Assembly: GCA_963926055.1 (NCBI GenBank)
Contig: CAWUVK010000007.1
Span: 1 to 64,000, forward strand
From: CAJXJP01 sp963926055
GTDB taxonomy: Bacteria > Patescibacteriota > Gracilibacteria > BD1-5 > UBA6164
Reading direction: 5' to 3'
Length of the DNA: 64,000 nucleotides
Made by a program: the position numbers and the translations under genes. A model generated the notes under the pieces. That model worked only from the letters and a program-made list of their open reading frames with translations. It was not told the origin of the DNA and did no database searches. Shown here one piece after another: positions 53,325-64,000 of the stretch (position 1 is its first letter; every line of letters begins with the position of its first letter).

Positions 53325-53358
53325 AAACCTGAGATTATTATTCTCAGGCTGTAAATAT
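53325..53358 (-). terminator. mscS terminator
   Basis: On the minus strand: GCCTGAGAA / TTCTCAGG stem followed by a T-run, right after the mscS stop. Confidence 0.8.
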
Positions 53359-53365
53359 ATTTTTT

Positions 53366-54304
53366 TTACATTTTTGGTGGTAAATTTGTATGAGTAATAT
53401 TCATATGTGGGTAAGCAATTTCAATTTCTTGTCTTTTTAAAGCCATATTTATAGTTTCTGAAATATTTGACTTTGTATGAAAATAATTATCACTCATTGG
53501 CGTCCAATATCTTGCTTTGAGTAAAATACCATTATCTGATAAATCATCTACGATTACATCACTTGCTGGAGCCTGAAGTATATTTGGAAATTGATCCATA
53601 ACCATTTGAATTGTTTTTTTCGCTTTATGAACATCAGCTGTGTAATCAATAAGAACTTCTACTTCAATCCTTCTTTTATCATTTGTATGATAATTAGTAA
53701 CTTTATCTTCGATAAAATGTATATTTGGAACATAAAATACTACTCCATCAAATTGCTCTACAGCTGTAAACAGTGCATTTACTTTTCTAATTTTACCTAT
53801 TTGATCGTCTACTTTTATCATATCTCCATTATGATAATACCCTTGAGTTACCATCATAATCCCAGCTACGAAATTTGTTAAAAATGTTTTTAAGGTGAAC
53901 CCTATCCCAAATCAGATTCAACCCATAAATATTCACATATCAATTCACAAAATCCCAAGAGTAATAGAAAAACCGATTAATAGTACCGTTACACTTACGG
54001 TTCTAGAAATTACTCACGTGAGTTCTTCCCTACTAGTTTCTTCCGTTGCATTTTTTTCAATATATGAAACTATTTTTCCACTAATAACTTTTGAAAAGAA
54101 AAAAGTTAGAATAATTACAATAATTGCCATAAATAGCTTCATGAAATTATCTGCTGAGAAAAAACTCAGAATAAAATTAGCATTGTCTTTTCCAGAAGTA
54201 ACTGCTCAATTTCAAGCACTCATTGCTATACTTGAAGCAAATAGAGCTGGTGCTGTTAAAAAATATACTAAGTATGAAAATAAGATTATTTTGAGTTTTC
54301 TCAT
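53366..54304 (-). CDS. mscS: MscS-family mechanosensitive channel
   Basis: 312 residues. Signal-like N-terminus, three membrane helices, the pore helix GGIGFGIGFTLKTFLTNFVA with UGA glycines, then the MscS beta domain (YYHNGDMIKVDDQIGKI) and alpha/beta end. It opens on hypo-osmotic stress and lets solutes out. Size and motif order are normal. The standard code would start it much too late, at 53857. Confidence 0.92.
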
Positions 54305-54375
54305 AAGAAAAAAGATACATATTAAGTTATAAATATCTTAACATATATCTTTTTGGTTTGCAAAAAATGATAAAT

Positions 54376-56388
54376 TTATTGTTGACCTAAACGAAAATTA
54401 TAATCATCCGGTACTTGGTATCATTTAATGGCACTCATACATTTTATTATATTATTATGCCAATGATCAGGACTTGAAGCATAAATAGTTCCATCTGGAT
54501 TCCCATATCGACTCAATAATCTGATTTCATTATAGTGTCCTAAGTATCTATTATTGAGTGTATGAATCATCATATATACTCATTCGCGAGCTGATTGATA
54601 TTCTCTTACGGCTCCTGAATCGGTATTTCATATATTTCACACATTAAATGGAGTTTTCAGATTTCTTCCTAAACCACTTTCTGCTAATCAAATACACATA
54701 GTAAATGTAGGATCTATATTTCCGTTAAGTGATTCATCTACCCACATTTCCCAATTTCTAAAAGCTGGTGCTGTATATTTCGCAATTAAATCCTTTTGTC
54801 TTTCAATTTCTGAATATCCATCTAAACGAAAAATCCTTTTATCATTCACAGCTGTTTTATAGGCATATCATTTTCTGATTCTAAAATCTGTTTGAAATTT
54901 TGTCAGATATTTTTCAGGAAGATTACTATAATTTGCATATGAAAGATCGAGTACATTAAGAGGATCAATTGGTTTTTCTTCTTGAAATACCTCAAAATGT
55001 AGATGTGGCCCAGTAGTCATAAGTCATGCTCATTTTGAACCATATTCTCCACCAGATTTTGCAATAATTTGACCTCTACGGACAAATTCAAATGGTTTCA
55101 CATCTACTTCACTTAAGTGTCCATATACGGTTACATATCATTCTGCATGCTTAATAGCCATAAAAGAATAATCTGAAGTATCCGCAGGATTGAGATATAA
55201 AACATATCCATCAGCTGGAGCTTTTATTGGAGTTCATTGACTCACCGCGATATCTATCGCATCATGGTCAGCACCAAACATTTTTTTATAATCAATTCAT
55301 TTAAAAAATGCACTGATTCAAACTTTTGGATTTACTGGCCAATCAAGAAAATTATTTTGAAATACTTGTGTTTTTTGAAGCCTTTCTTCTGCGTAAAGAA
55401 CTTTATTTAATTCTTCACATTGTGGATCAAGATTTAATTCTTCAATCTCAACATTTCATATATTTACAAACTCACAATCATATTTTCATAAAAGGTCTTT
55501 TTGAATTTTTTCAAAACGTGCTTTTTCTTTAAACGCTTGAAGTTTTACTTTTTTTTCTAATTCTAATTTATCATCAATAAATTCTTCATACAGAGCTTGT
55601 TTTCCTTGAGAGACTTCTAATAATCTTTCTTTAAATTCTTTTTTATCACTCAGAATTTTTCTATCAATTACTTCTAGTTTTCTCAATTGTTTTAAATCTT
55701 TTTCATTTTTTTCTAATTGGAGTTTTTCCGTATACATTTGAGCTACCAATTTTTTATGTTTTTCAATAAGTTGCTCCCCGGTGATTTGAATAATATTTTT
55801 ATAATACAAATCGTTAATCATATCCGAAACTGTTTCATCATTTAATAATATTCATTTGAGATTATCAAATTTATCATCTATATAAATATTATTTGATTTT
55901 TTATAAATATATTGCAAATACTTGAGTAAAATCTTTCTATTTTCTTCTATTTTATTTCTCACTAAATCTAGAGATTTTTTGTTGAGTTCTATATCATTTT
56001 TAATTTCGATAATTTTCCCATTTATTTTATTTACATTATTGGTTGAAGTACTAATATCATTTTCCAAAGTTTCTAAAGATTCTTTCAGCGATAATATTTT
56101 CCCTAGTTCGTATACTTGTTTGTCTTCTATAGTTCATCTTTCATATTCTATTTTACTCGCAATATCACCAAAAATATTCATCCTATTTGAAGTATCAAAT
56201 ATTTTTAAATCTTCAGATTCAAAATCTCAAACATTTGTTTCAAAAAGTAGTTCTTGTTGTCTATCTTTAAAATTATCTAAAATCATTCACTTTTGTTCAT
56301 TCGTCAATGCAGCTTGAGCTGTAAAGTAAAACAACAATGATGTAAATAAAATGATGTATTGAAGGAAAAATGGTATTTTCATATTCAT
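54376..56388 (-). CDS. Two-domain murein hydrolase: M23 peptidase plus lysozyme-like domain
   Basis: 670 residues. Signal peptide, long EnvC-type coiled coil (residues ~40-320), then an M23 domain (~370-490) with GADHDAID, KHAEGYVTVYGHLS and TGPHLHFEVF, the H-x-H zinc site. The last ~130 residues form a glucosaminidase/lysozyme-like domain (TMCIGLAESGLGRNLKTPFN, GNTDSGAVREYQS, NNRYLGHYNEI) with candidate catalytic Glu in AESG. So one protein could cut both peptides and glycans. It starts 2 bases after a membrane protein gene on the same strand. Possible role in cell division or in attacking a host wall (inferred). Confidence 0.88.
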
Positions 56389-56390
56389 AA

Positions 56391-56765
56391 TTAATCTTGT
56401 AAATTTTGAAAAAATAATTCGAGAAATAATAATGCAAAAGCTAATGGTATAGCTACGACATAAATACTTGCACCTAAGTGATGAAAATACATCAATAGCA
56501 CCATAAATAATGATATAAAAAATCATTGTCTAAAACTAGTGAGGACATTTTGTACGTATACTTTTCATCTGAAATATATTTTTTTTATAAAATATAATAC
56601 AAATGCAATAAAACTTGAAACCCCTAAAATAAAACTAAATAACGCTAAAAAAAGTGCTAAAATAGTATATTCATACGGATCCACATAATTATATGTAAGC
56701 ATTAATGTACCGATACTTACAAAAAATGTAAAAAGGATAATCAAAAGTAAAATTCTTTTTTTCAT
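56391..56765 (-). CDS. Small membrane protein upstream of the murein hydrolase
   Basis: 124 residues with about four membrane helices. No recognised motif. Its stop lies 2 bases before the murein-hydrolase start, so the proteins are coupled and may form a membrane complex, as FtsEX does with EnvC-type proteins (analogy only). Two UGA glycines. Confidence 0.75.
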
Positions 56766-56879
56766 ATATGTTTGTTAATTTGTTTTGATTAATATACCTT
56801 TTTTTCAATTTTTTTCAATGGGAAAATTCCACATATTTTTTTACATAATAATACCGATACCCAAAATGAATTATTCCAT

Positions 56880-57008
56880 TTATTCGGTACCGGTATTGTC
56901 TTCAAATTCTCAAGTTTGTATAATTTTATTTGGTTGTTCAAAATGTAAAAAATGCATAGCAATAATAAAACAAAAACCAAATAACAAAAGGAAAAACTTT
57001 TCTTTCAT
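56880..57008 (-). CDS. Possible short membrane protein
   Basis: 42 residues: one membrane helix (MKEKFFLLLFGFCFIIAMHF) and an acidic tail. Its ATG lies ~22 bases after a good -10 (57038-57043) that follows the 11-base repeat site, which supports a real transcript start. Too short for certainty; another overlapping frame is also open. Confidence 0.35.
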
Positions 57009-57037
57009 ATAACACATTTAATAAAAATATTATTTTT

Positions 57038-57084
57038 ATTATATCTATGAGACATTAAATCAGCATTAAATTTTGAAAGTTTTT
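57038..57084 (-). promoter_or_regulatory. Promoter with 11-base-period TTTAATG repeats, copy A
   Basis: On the minus strand TTTAATG occurs at 57064-57070 and 57053-57059 (period 11), then 9 bases, then TATAAT at 57038-57043. The same layout is at 61115-61161. An 11-base period directly upstream of the -10 is typical of OmpR/PhoB-type activator sites. It would drive the short gene at 57008 and the murein-hydrolase cluster; it overlaps the ymdB 3' end. Confidence 0.6.
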
Positions 57085-57892
57085 ATAATTTTCCTCTTAC
57101 TCTGATTTTTTCTAAATGTGTTGTTTTTCTATTTTCTCAAATTTCTACACAAATTCCATTCACTACATAATTTTCATCAAGTTGTTGTTCGATTTTTCAT
57201 TTTGGAATCCCTGTGAGAAATCTTTTTTTCACTGATTGAAAATCTGCTCAAATCACAGAAAATAAAGGTCCACTCATCCCAACATCAGAAATGATTCCCG
57301 TTCCACCTGGTAAAATAAGTTCATCATTTGTTTGAATATGTGTATGAGTTCCAAACACAAAACTCGCTGTACCATCAAGAAAATGAGCTAAACCATATCC
57401 TTCGGCTGTTGTTTCTTTATGAAAATCTATGATGATTGCATCAAAATTATTTTCTCATAATTCTGCTATAATTTTTTCTGCTTTTAAAAATGGATTTTCT
57501 ACATTATAGTTCATAAATGCTGTTCACATAAGATGAATCACTAATATTTTTTTTCCATTTTTTTCTACTATTTTATATCATTTTCCTGGAATATGATAGT
57601 GTTCTTGTTCATAATAATTTGCAGGACGAATGAGTTTTGAATCTTTTTTGTCTAAATAATCTGCAATACTTTTTTGATTATCAAAAATATGATCTCAACC
57701 AGTCATTACGTCAATTTGTAATTTATCCAATTCTTTGACATGTTTTTCAATTGGACCTCTTCCTGAAGTCATATTTTCCACATTTACAATCGTGAAATCT
57801 GGCTGATGTTTTGCTTGTAATTTTGGCAGTTCTTTGAGTAAAGCATTTCTCCCAACTCTTCCATAGACATCACCAAATATTAAAATTTTCAT
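57083..57892 (-). CDS. ymdB: YmdB-family metallophosphoesterase
   Basis: 269 residues, standard TIGR00282 length. ILIFGDVYGRVGRNAL, VNVENMTSGRG, MTGGDHIFDN, HKETTAEG and FGTHTHIQT are the metal-binding motifs in order. YmdB acts on 2',3'-cyclic nucleotides or RNA ends and controls cell fate in Bacillus. Only one or two of its ~25 glycines are UGA. Start ATG at 57892; no Shine-Dalgarno. Confidence 0.93.
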
Positions 57893-57911
57893 AATATTTT
57901 TATTTATTTTT

Positions 57912-59231
57912 TTATAATTCTTTTTTTGTTTCTGATATTTTTTTCGTTTTTGTTTCTTTACTTATTTGTTTGTAATGGGAAACCATTACCATTTCAATCA
58001 CTCACGTTATGAGTAAAAATCCTATTACACTCATAAAAATAAGTAAATAATTATACACAGAAATATTTCTTTGCAAATCATCGATTGAGATATCTTTATA
58101 TTTATTTAATACTCCAGAAAAATATGGATTTGCTTGAATGATTGCCAGTTTTTCTTCTTCTCACATTTGTTGAAATGCAGCTACATTATTTACATCATTA
58201 TATGTATTTTCGATTGCTTGAGTGATAAACGTATACGGAGCAATAATTATGGCAAATAATAATAAAGTTCCGAGTAATTTCATAATTTTTTTCCAACCTT
58301 TTGTGATTTCAAAAGAATTTTTTACATATGTTTTTGCTGATTGAATGTCTGGATATTTTTGTTCATCAACCAATCCAACATAAGAAAAATATAATCTATA
58401 ACTTAAATATAAAAATAAAATTATTCAAATCCCTGCAAATATAAATGTTCATAAAGCAAGTGTAGTATTCCCATTATCAAGAGAAACTCATGTTGCGTTT
58501 ACTCACCCATTTACTACAATGGTAACTATCATCCCAATAATAAATATTGCCACTGGAATAAGCAAATATCAAAATACTCTTAGAGAAATAGCATAAAATT
58601 TTCAAAATAATTTAGGATTAAAAAATTTTGTTTTTACTAAATCTGATTTTTTATTTTCTAAATATTTTAAGTTCAAATCAAAATACATTATTTTTCCATA
58701 GGTCATAGAAAGAAAAAATGTAATTGCTGAGATTATCACAAAAAACATAAAAATGAAAAAATCTGCTGTATAAATCGCAGCTGCGTTGAGTGTTCCAGCG
58801 AAAAATGTCATCATATATCCAACCCAATCTATTCCTAGAATCCAACATATTATAAGACTGAGAAATACTACAGGTAAGGTAATAGTAAGCGCTATTAATA
58901 AGCTAAATATAAAAATAGAAACTTTTGAAAGATTCCAATGCAGAAAATTTTTATATACATTTCCTACATCTGTAAATGTTGTTTTTATAAAATCATAATT
59001 TTTTCAATACTTCCAAGAAAAAAATAAAGATATAATTTGAAATATTATTACAATAAATCAAATAAAATAAATATTTATTATAGAAAGAATATTTATTCAG
59101 AAAATATTCAGAATCAAAGATATAATTCAAAGAAATAAACCTGATATTAGATTAAATCAAATCAAGCATAATATAGTAGTTAAAATTCTATATATAATAT
59201 TCCCTATTTTAGTTCAGTTATTTGTTAACAT
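57912..59231 (-). CDS. Large multi-pass membrane protein
   Basis: 439 residues with about eight membrane helices; the fold pattern (paired long helices separated by loops, LGTLLLFAIIIAPYTF) resembles the glycerophosphodiesterase-type or YckC-like integral membrane domains, but I cannot name the family. UGA glycines throughout. Upstream of ymdB by 19 bases on the same strand, so probably co-transcribed. Confidence 0.7.
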
Positions 59232-59302
59232 ATTTTATTATCATAAATTAATTCTCTTGTATTTTAAAGCATCCTTTTGATTTGTAAAGTTTAAAAATCA
59301 AA

Positions 59303-59337
59303 ACCAAGAAAAAACCACGAAAAAAATCGTGGTTTTT
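59303..59337 (-). terminator. Terminator
   Basis: The stem AAAAACCACGA / TCGTGGTTTTT is downstream of the metalloprotease remnant. Confidence 0.85.
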
Positions 59338-59372
59338 GTAGTGTTTACATTCAGAAATTAGTAATCAATTTA

Positions 59373-60254
59373 TTATTGATACCAATCTCCACGTTTATTA
59401 TAAGCTCGATAAAATCCACCTAAGGTATATACCGAACTAGCATTTACATCACCGCAAGAATGATTTTGATCATTTAAAGGACCACAATCATTAGCATTAA
59501 TATCTGAAAAATTATTGTTTCTAATGTGATTAGGCCGAGCATAAGATGACATTATTGTTTGATATCCACGTATAGAATTTGAATATCCAGTTGCATCTGG
59601 TCGAATTAAATCGGATCTATACACATAATAACCCATACCATCAGTTAAATTTCCATGATATAGACCAGCAGTGTTACCAAATTCATGCGCAACTAACGTA
59701 CTTTCATCTAAACAATCTGAATGAGCTGATATCCAAAATAATCCAAATGCAGCAGACTCTGCTACTTCTATAATATTTCGATTGGAATTTACAAAAGACT
59801 GGTTTGGTGCATTTACAGCTATTCCACATAATCCAGAATTTGTACCTTCTTCCATAACAGCGATTACTAAATCCACATTATGTTGATTTTGTAAATTATA
59901 TAGCCATCCAGTTGAAGTTTTATTATTTTAAACATGTTGGAAGTTAGATTGATACCTATCCCAAATTTGTTTTAAGTTTTCTCTTTTCCCTCCTGAATAC
60001 CCAGTATATGCTGTTAATAATTGGTTTTCTAAACGAAACTGTATTTTGTTTGCTAAACCTGAGTTTGCAAGAGTATTATTCATATTTGAAATCAATAATC
60101 TTGCATAATCTAATCTTTTACGACTTGTATTAAAGTCATCAAGATCAGTTACAGTATTTTGATCAAATACTACCAATACATCTAAAGTTTCAACAGCGTT
60201 TGAAACAAAACTTATAGCTGACAATACCACTGCACACAATGTAGTACGAAACAT
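59373..60254 (-). pseudogene. Secreted reprolysin-like metalloprotease, interrupted, probably acquired
   Basis: Signal peptide (MFRTTLCAVVLSAISFVSNA), then a metzincin-type domain: LDVLVVFDQNTV, a strand-helix region, and STLVAHEFGNTAGLYHG. The zinc motif should be HExxHxxGxxH, but the second His is Asn here. An in-frame TAA at 59928-59930 splits the frame (residue 109); the sequence continues in the same frame for 184 more residues. Both changes indicate decay. All glycines are GGN, and CAGGAGAAAAAT is a strong ribosome site before the ATG, unlike resident genes. Likely transferred from a standard-code bacterium, then inactivated. Confidence 0.8.
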
Positions 60255-60289
60255 AATTTTTCTCCTGTATAGTTTCGATTTAAAAATAG

Positions 60290-60985
60290 TTAATCTATTT
60301 TATGACCTTGTTTATAAAATTCTTTATGCCACTCGTTATTATAATAATAGAGTGCTACTTGATTATGTACTAGTATAGTTATAGTATCTAGTTTATTATT
60401 AATAACTATTTTCCCATCAATTACACCATTTTTATTATATGACACTCTCCCGTTTATATTATATGAATATTCATCGTAATTTGAATCAAAATAAATACTC
60501 GTCTCTTGTAAACCTGAATCTGTTTGATTAGGTAAAAATGTATTACTTCTTACCGAATTAATTAATTTTTCATAATAATTTCCTTCTAATTCTAATATAA
60601 TAGAATCATTATTATTTAAATATAATAATGATGATACATCTATTTTTATTGGTTTTGAAACAACTTTAGCTACTTCTGAAATTTCCCCAAAATCATACTC
60701 ATCTGGATACAAAATTTCTTCTGCGACTATACGAATTTCTTTTGGTTGTGATTCTTCGATTTCATCAGTTTCAGGAAGATTATTTTGACCTTCCTCAATT
60801 TTTGGATTATTCGAAGTTTGTTCAGCTTTTTGTGAAATAATTTTTTCGACTTCAACATTTTTTTCTGAAATACTTATCTTTTCATCTGAATCTGTTTGAT
60901 TCAGATATAAATAAGTTCCCAGTAAAATAAGTGCTATCAAAAAACTTATTACATAAAAATTTTTACCTATATGTGTATTTTTCAT
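60290..60985 (-). CDS. Membrane-anchored protein in the metalloprotease cassette
   Basis: 231 residues. One N-terminal membrane helix (NFYVISFLIALILLGTYLYL), an acidic, Glu- and Pro-rich linker (residues ~35-90), then a beta-rich domain including NGRVSYNKNGVIDG, a MORN-like turn. Not recognised as a family. AAAGGATATATATG gives a clear ribosome site, so I start at 60985 instead of an upstream frame extension. No UGA codons. 35 bases upstream of the metalloprotease, same strand; the pair came in together (inferred). Confidence 0.75.
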   Translation of the reverse strand: MKNTHIGKNFYVISFLIALILLGTYLYLNQTDSDEKISISEKNVEVEKIISQKAEQTSNNPKIEEGQNNLPETDEIEESQPKEIRIVAEEILYPDEYDFGEISEVAKVVSKPIKIDVSSLLYLNNNDSIILELEGNYYEKLINSVRSNTFLPNQTDSGLQETSIYFDSNYDEYSYNINGRVSYNKNGVIDGKIVINNKLDTITILVHNQVALYYYNNEWHKEFYKQGHKID

Positions 60986-61114
60986 ATATATCCTTTTTAT
61001 AATTACTAAATTTGCAAATATTAGTGTTACCTTTTTATTCTTTTTTTTCAAAGTCAAATAAATTTTCATTATTTTTTGGCTTAAAATAAACAAAAACTAA
61101 TACTTAATCTATCT

Positions 61115-61161
61115 ATTATAATGATAACACATTAAATGGACATTAAATTTTGAAAGTTTTT
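61115..61161 (-). promoter_or_regulatory. Promoter with 11-base-period TTTAATG repeats, copy B
   Basis: TTTAATG at 61141-61147 and 61130-61136 (period 11), a 9-base gap and TATAAT at 61115-61120, all on the minus strand. Spacing is identical to 57038-57084, and the upstream flank (CAAAATT side) is also conserved. Drives the 60985 gene and the metalloprotease. Confidence 0.6.
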
Positions 61162-61177
61162 TGGATTTTCTCAAATA

Positions 61178-61205
61178 TTGATTTAATCAAAAAAAAAGGT
61201 ATAAA
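61178..61205 (+). promoter_or_regulatory. Promoter of the sugar transferase gene
   Basis: TTGATT and TATAAA separated by 16 bases, about 33 bases before the ATG at 61238. Confidence 0.5.
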
Positions 61206-61237
61206 TAGGTTAGAAACATATTTTGCAAATATTTGTC

Positions 61238-62707
61238 ATGAAAAAACACGAACTTATTTTCTGATCTTTGAAAGTTCCACTGGATTTCCTTTTGATTTTT
61301 GGTGCTTTTTTCTTGGCTCGTGAAATCAGACTCATAACCGATTGAATTCCAGGAATACAGCTTCCAATTCAAACTATTTCTACGGTTGATTTATTTGGAT
61401 TTTCACTATTTTGAGCAGGATTATTACTCATCACTTTCACGTTTCATAATTTGTATTCGCTCAAAATTTTTCATTCAAAAATAAAAGAATTTTTAGAAAT
61501 TATTCGTTATAGTTTTTATAGTTTTTTATTTTTTGCCGTTTTTATTTATCTCGGGAAATGATTTATTTTTGAGACTGATATTCCAAGATTGATTCTTGCA
61601 TATGCGTATTTTTTCTGAATGATCTTTATTATTTTAGAAAGATATATTCTCAATAATATTCAATATTTTTTATTACAAAGATGAAGTATTCCAAAAACAA
61701 AATTATTACTCATTAATAATAAAAAAGAGAAAAAAATAGAAAATATTTTACAAGATATTCAAAATGCAAATATTTACGAGATTATTTGATATGTAAATTC
61801 TAAAAAAATTGATGAAATTTCCTTAGAATACAAATGAGATTTAGAAAATATTCAAAAAATGTTTGAAGAAAAAAAATGTGATGAAATTTTATATATTGAT
61901 TCAGATTTTTCAAAAAAACAACTTATAGAACTTTGGGAATTATCAAAAATATTTTGAGTCAGATACCGTTATTTAACCAATAGTTTTGATATTACCAAAA
62001 CAAATACTTCCCTTTGATTGATCCACAATATCCCGGTTATAGAAATCGAAAACACCTCGTTGAGCAGTTGGGGGAAAATTGGAAAAAGAATATTTGATAT
62101 TCTCACTTCATTTTTTGGAATAATTTTGAGTTTACCAGCTATAATTATTATTGCAATTTTAATAAAAATAGAAGATCCAAAATGACCAATATTTTTCAAA
62201 AATAGAAGAGTTTGAACAAATAATAAACCATTTGATTTATACAAATTTCGTTATATGAAATGGAAATATTGTGTAAAAGACGCCTATTGAGTTTGAGCAG
62301 AAAAAGATGAATGACTCAAATTTGAACAAGAACTCATAAAAAAACAAAGCAGTAGAAAATGACCTCTATATAAAATACAAAATGACCCAAGAAAAACAAA
62401 AATTGGGACATTTATAGAAAAATATTCTCTCGATGAAATTCCTCAATTTTTTAATGTTTTCATCTGAGATATGAGTTTGGTTTGACCAAGACCTCATCAA
62501 CCAAGAGAAGTAGAAAAATACGATTTAGCAGACAAAAGATTACTGACTATTAAGCCTTGAATCACAGGAATGGCGCAAGTAAATGGTCGTGAAGAAAATG
62601 ATTTTAAAACAGAATCTAAACTCGATATTTTTTATATAGAAAACTGGAGTTTTCTCCTAGATTTCAAAATAATTCTCAAAACTTTTTGAGTAATTATCCA
62701 AAGAATA
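61238..62707 (+). CDS. Undecaprenyl-phosphate sugar phosphotransferase (WbaP/WcaJ family)
   Basis: 489 residues. Four or so N-terminal membrane helices, a CoA-binding-like Rossmann part, a further helix (RIFDILTSFFGIILSLPAII), then the bacterial sugar transferase core: FKNRRVGTNNKPFDLYKFRYM, SLDEIPQFFNVFIGDMSLVG, PRPHQPREVEKY, IKPGITGMAQVNGR. It moves a hexose-phosphate from a nucleotide sugar to undecaprenyl phosphate, the first step of a surface polysaccharide. Around 25 UGA glycines. No other glycan-synthesis gene is adjacent. Confidence 0.93.
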
Positions 62708-62743
62708 AAAAAATAAATCAAACAAAATGTTTGATTTATTTTT
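62704..62743. terminator. Bidirectional terminator
   Basis: The stem AAATAAATCAAACA / TGTTTGATTTATTT lies between converging stops. Confidence 0.85.
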
Positions 62744-64000
62744 TTATTGTGAAACTTGAAAAATTTCATTATTTTCTAGCACATTATTTTTTTCATCGTG
62801 AAATAAAGTTAGTGAGTCATCTCAGAGTAAAAATATTTTTGTTGCACCGTTTGGTATTTGGCTATCAATTCAAATAAAATCATCATTTACCTGAGTAACT
62901 TTTCAAATATTTGTCATATCTCAAACTGCAAAATGTGGAAATCAAACGATTGAAATTTTAGATTTGGTATTTTCATTTTGTATATTTTTTTGATATTCTT
63001 CGTCTTTATTTTCTTTGTTTTCTTGATTTTCTGAAAAATCTTCTTCTCAATATTCTGAAAAATTATAACGAACTATTTTTCTTGGAGAATAATTTCCATT
63101 TATAAATATTTTTTTATATCCAGGTTTTTCTTCAAGAAACGTAGCAAGTTGTAATACTGTTTGATAGTTATTTTTTACGTATGCCACTCGAAATTCATCT
63201 GGCTTAAAATTTTGTGGAAAATCTGCAAGCTGAATAATTTTATCACTCAAATTTCATTCTACATAATTTTGAGAATAACCAATTTTCGTTCAGGCAAAGC
63301 GAATTTGATTTTTTTCATCAGTTTTTTGTTCTCAAATTATATCTTCGATTTGTATTTCTCCAGACAAAATACTTCATTGAATTATTCAAAATAATTTTTG
63401 GTTATATTCCTGACGAACATAATTTCTTTGTATTTTTTTATTTTCAACATCTTGAATATATCAAATACTTCCAAACATCCCTGCAGAAGTAATGATTGAT
63501 TCTGCAACAAAAGGATACGTTTTTTCTCAAATTTCAAATATATTTGGAAGTACAAACATTTCTGAAATATTTCAGTCGATTTCTTCATAATTATTTGGGA
63601 TTTCAAATAATATATTTGGTTTTTTTTGTGAAATATTTACTGTCAGATCTGCTTGTAATTCTAAAAATGGTGCATCAAGTTGAGAAGTTATAACACTATT
63701 TTTTATATTTTTAGTATTTTTTGTAGTATTTTTTTCGAGAATGAAATCAAAAAATCTTTCATCATTTATGGTCGCTCATGCTGCTATTTTTGCAGAGTCT
63801 TTAGAAAAATCTTGTGTTTCTAAAATATATAAAATATCATTTCATGCTACATCTCATTGGATTTTTAATATTTCTATTCTTCATGGTTGAATTGTTCATT
63901 CCATCGTAACATCGATATTATTATGTTTTATAAATCCGCTTATTACTTGGTTGTTGTGAACGATTTTTGCTTGAGAAGTTATTTCCCCTGAAACATTTTT
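62743..64000 (-). CDS. Large beta-rich protein, N-terminus outside window
   Basis: At least 419 residues in an open frame to the right edge; the stop is TAA at 62743. Beta-rich segments with many Ile and Asn, no clear family. The last 130 residues contain a Glu- and Asn-rich linker and a strand pair (KISIVGFPHFAVGDM). Its repeated use of binding-type strands and position next to a sugar transferase suggest a secreted or surface protein. The N-terminal signal is not visible. UGA glycines present. Confidence 0.7.

Noticed and set aside
56785..57012. Plus-strand open frame over the spacer
   Set aside because: No ribosome site, promoter or family; the minus-strand promoter at 57038 supports transcription the other way.
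59928..59930. In-frame TAA in the metalloprotease as a recoded codon
   Set aside because: TAA is the regular stop of many genes here, and the zinc motif is also broken, so decay is simpler.
60986..61093. Longer N-terminus for the 60290 gene starting at 61093
   Set aside because: It would put a basic stretch before the membrane helix and ignore the clear ribosome site before 60985.

Overview
This window comes from an AT-rich bacterium that reads UGA as glycine (genetic code 25), so it belongs to the Absconditabacteria (SR1) / Gracilibacteria (BD1-5) branch of the Candidate Phyla Radiation. The proof is in the sequence. At 13081-13956 a diguanylate cyclase has in-frame UGA at both glycines of its GGEEF motif. 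UGA also falls on the glycines of the PPK2 Walker A loop, the NUDIX box, the RimK ATP-grasp loop, the RecF P-loop and the YjdM and MATE proteins. Under the standard code most genes break into pieces; the coordinates here are the full genes with UGA = Gly and only UAA or UAG as stops. Resident genes show little Shine-Dalgarno sequence, and many ends carry strong hairpin terminators.

Layout. 1-9.5 kb: a partial surface-type protein, OpgB-like phosphoglycerol transferase, corA, alr, a small lipoprotein, a type IV pilin-like protein, and aspS with an upstream T-box riboswitch. 9.6-10.9 kb: a two-gene islet of probable foreign origin (lipoprotein and DUF6973-like protein) between two direct repeats. 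11-22.6 kb: ppk2, lexA with an operator, a GGDEF protein, cca, a gamma-glutamylcyclotransferase-like protein next to a RimK-like ligase, yjdM/phnA, a pilin fused to a fibrinogen-like domain, a bactofilin-like protein and a META-domain lipoprotein. 22.6-34.4 kb: MarR-MATE, DUF1295/DUF2177, HD hydrolase, NUDIX, a HEPN-like protein, a complete RND pump with its membrane-fusion lipoprotein and twin operators, and an AbrB protein. 34.5-40.8 kb: 2H phosphoesterase-like, DUF2798, DUF4105, alpha/beta hydrolase, mltG and a Tim44-like protein.

40.9-47.4 kb is the most unusual part. A KAP-type P-loop NTPase of 1067 residues has transmembrane segments inserted between Walker A and B and six 37-residue repeats encoded by near-identical DNA. 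It overlaps a 279-residue partner gene by 8 bases. Next to it lie a divergent PD-(D/E)XK nuclease-like gene and a multi-pass membrane protein. KAP NTPases include the phage-exclusion protein PifA, so this is the best candidate for an undescribed (defence-like) system.

47.7-64 kb: tRNA-Cys, gatC-recF, a surface protein with Ig-like regions, an AbiEi-like protein, mscS, a two-domain murein hydrolase (M23 plus lysozyme-like), ymdB, a large membrane protein, a decayed secreted metalloprotease with its anchored partner (probably foreign), a WbaP/WcaJ-type sugar transferase and the C-terminal part of a large protein running off the right edge. Two promoters, one before the metalloprotease cassette and one before the murein-hydrolase cluster, share the same arrangement of 11-base-period direct repeats, which suggests one response regulator for both.
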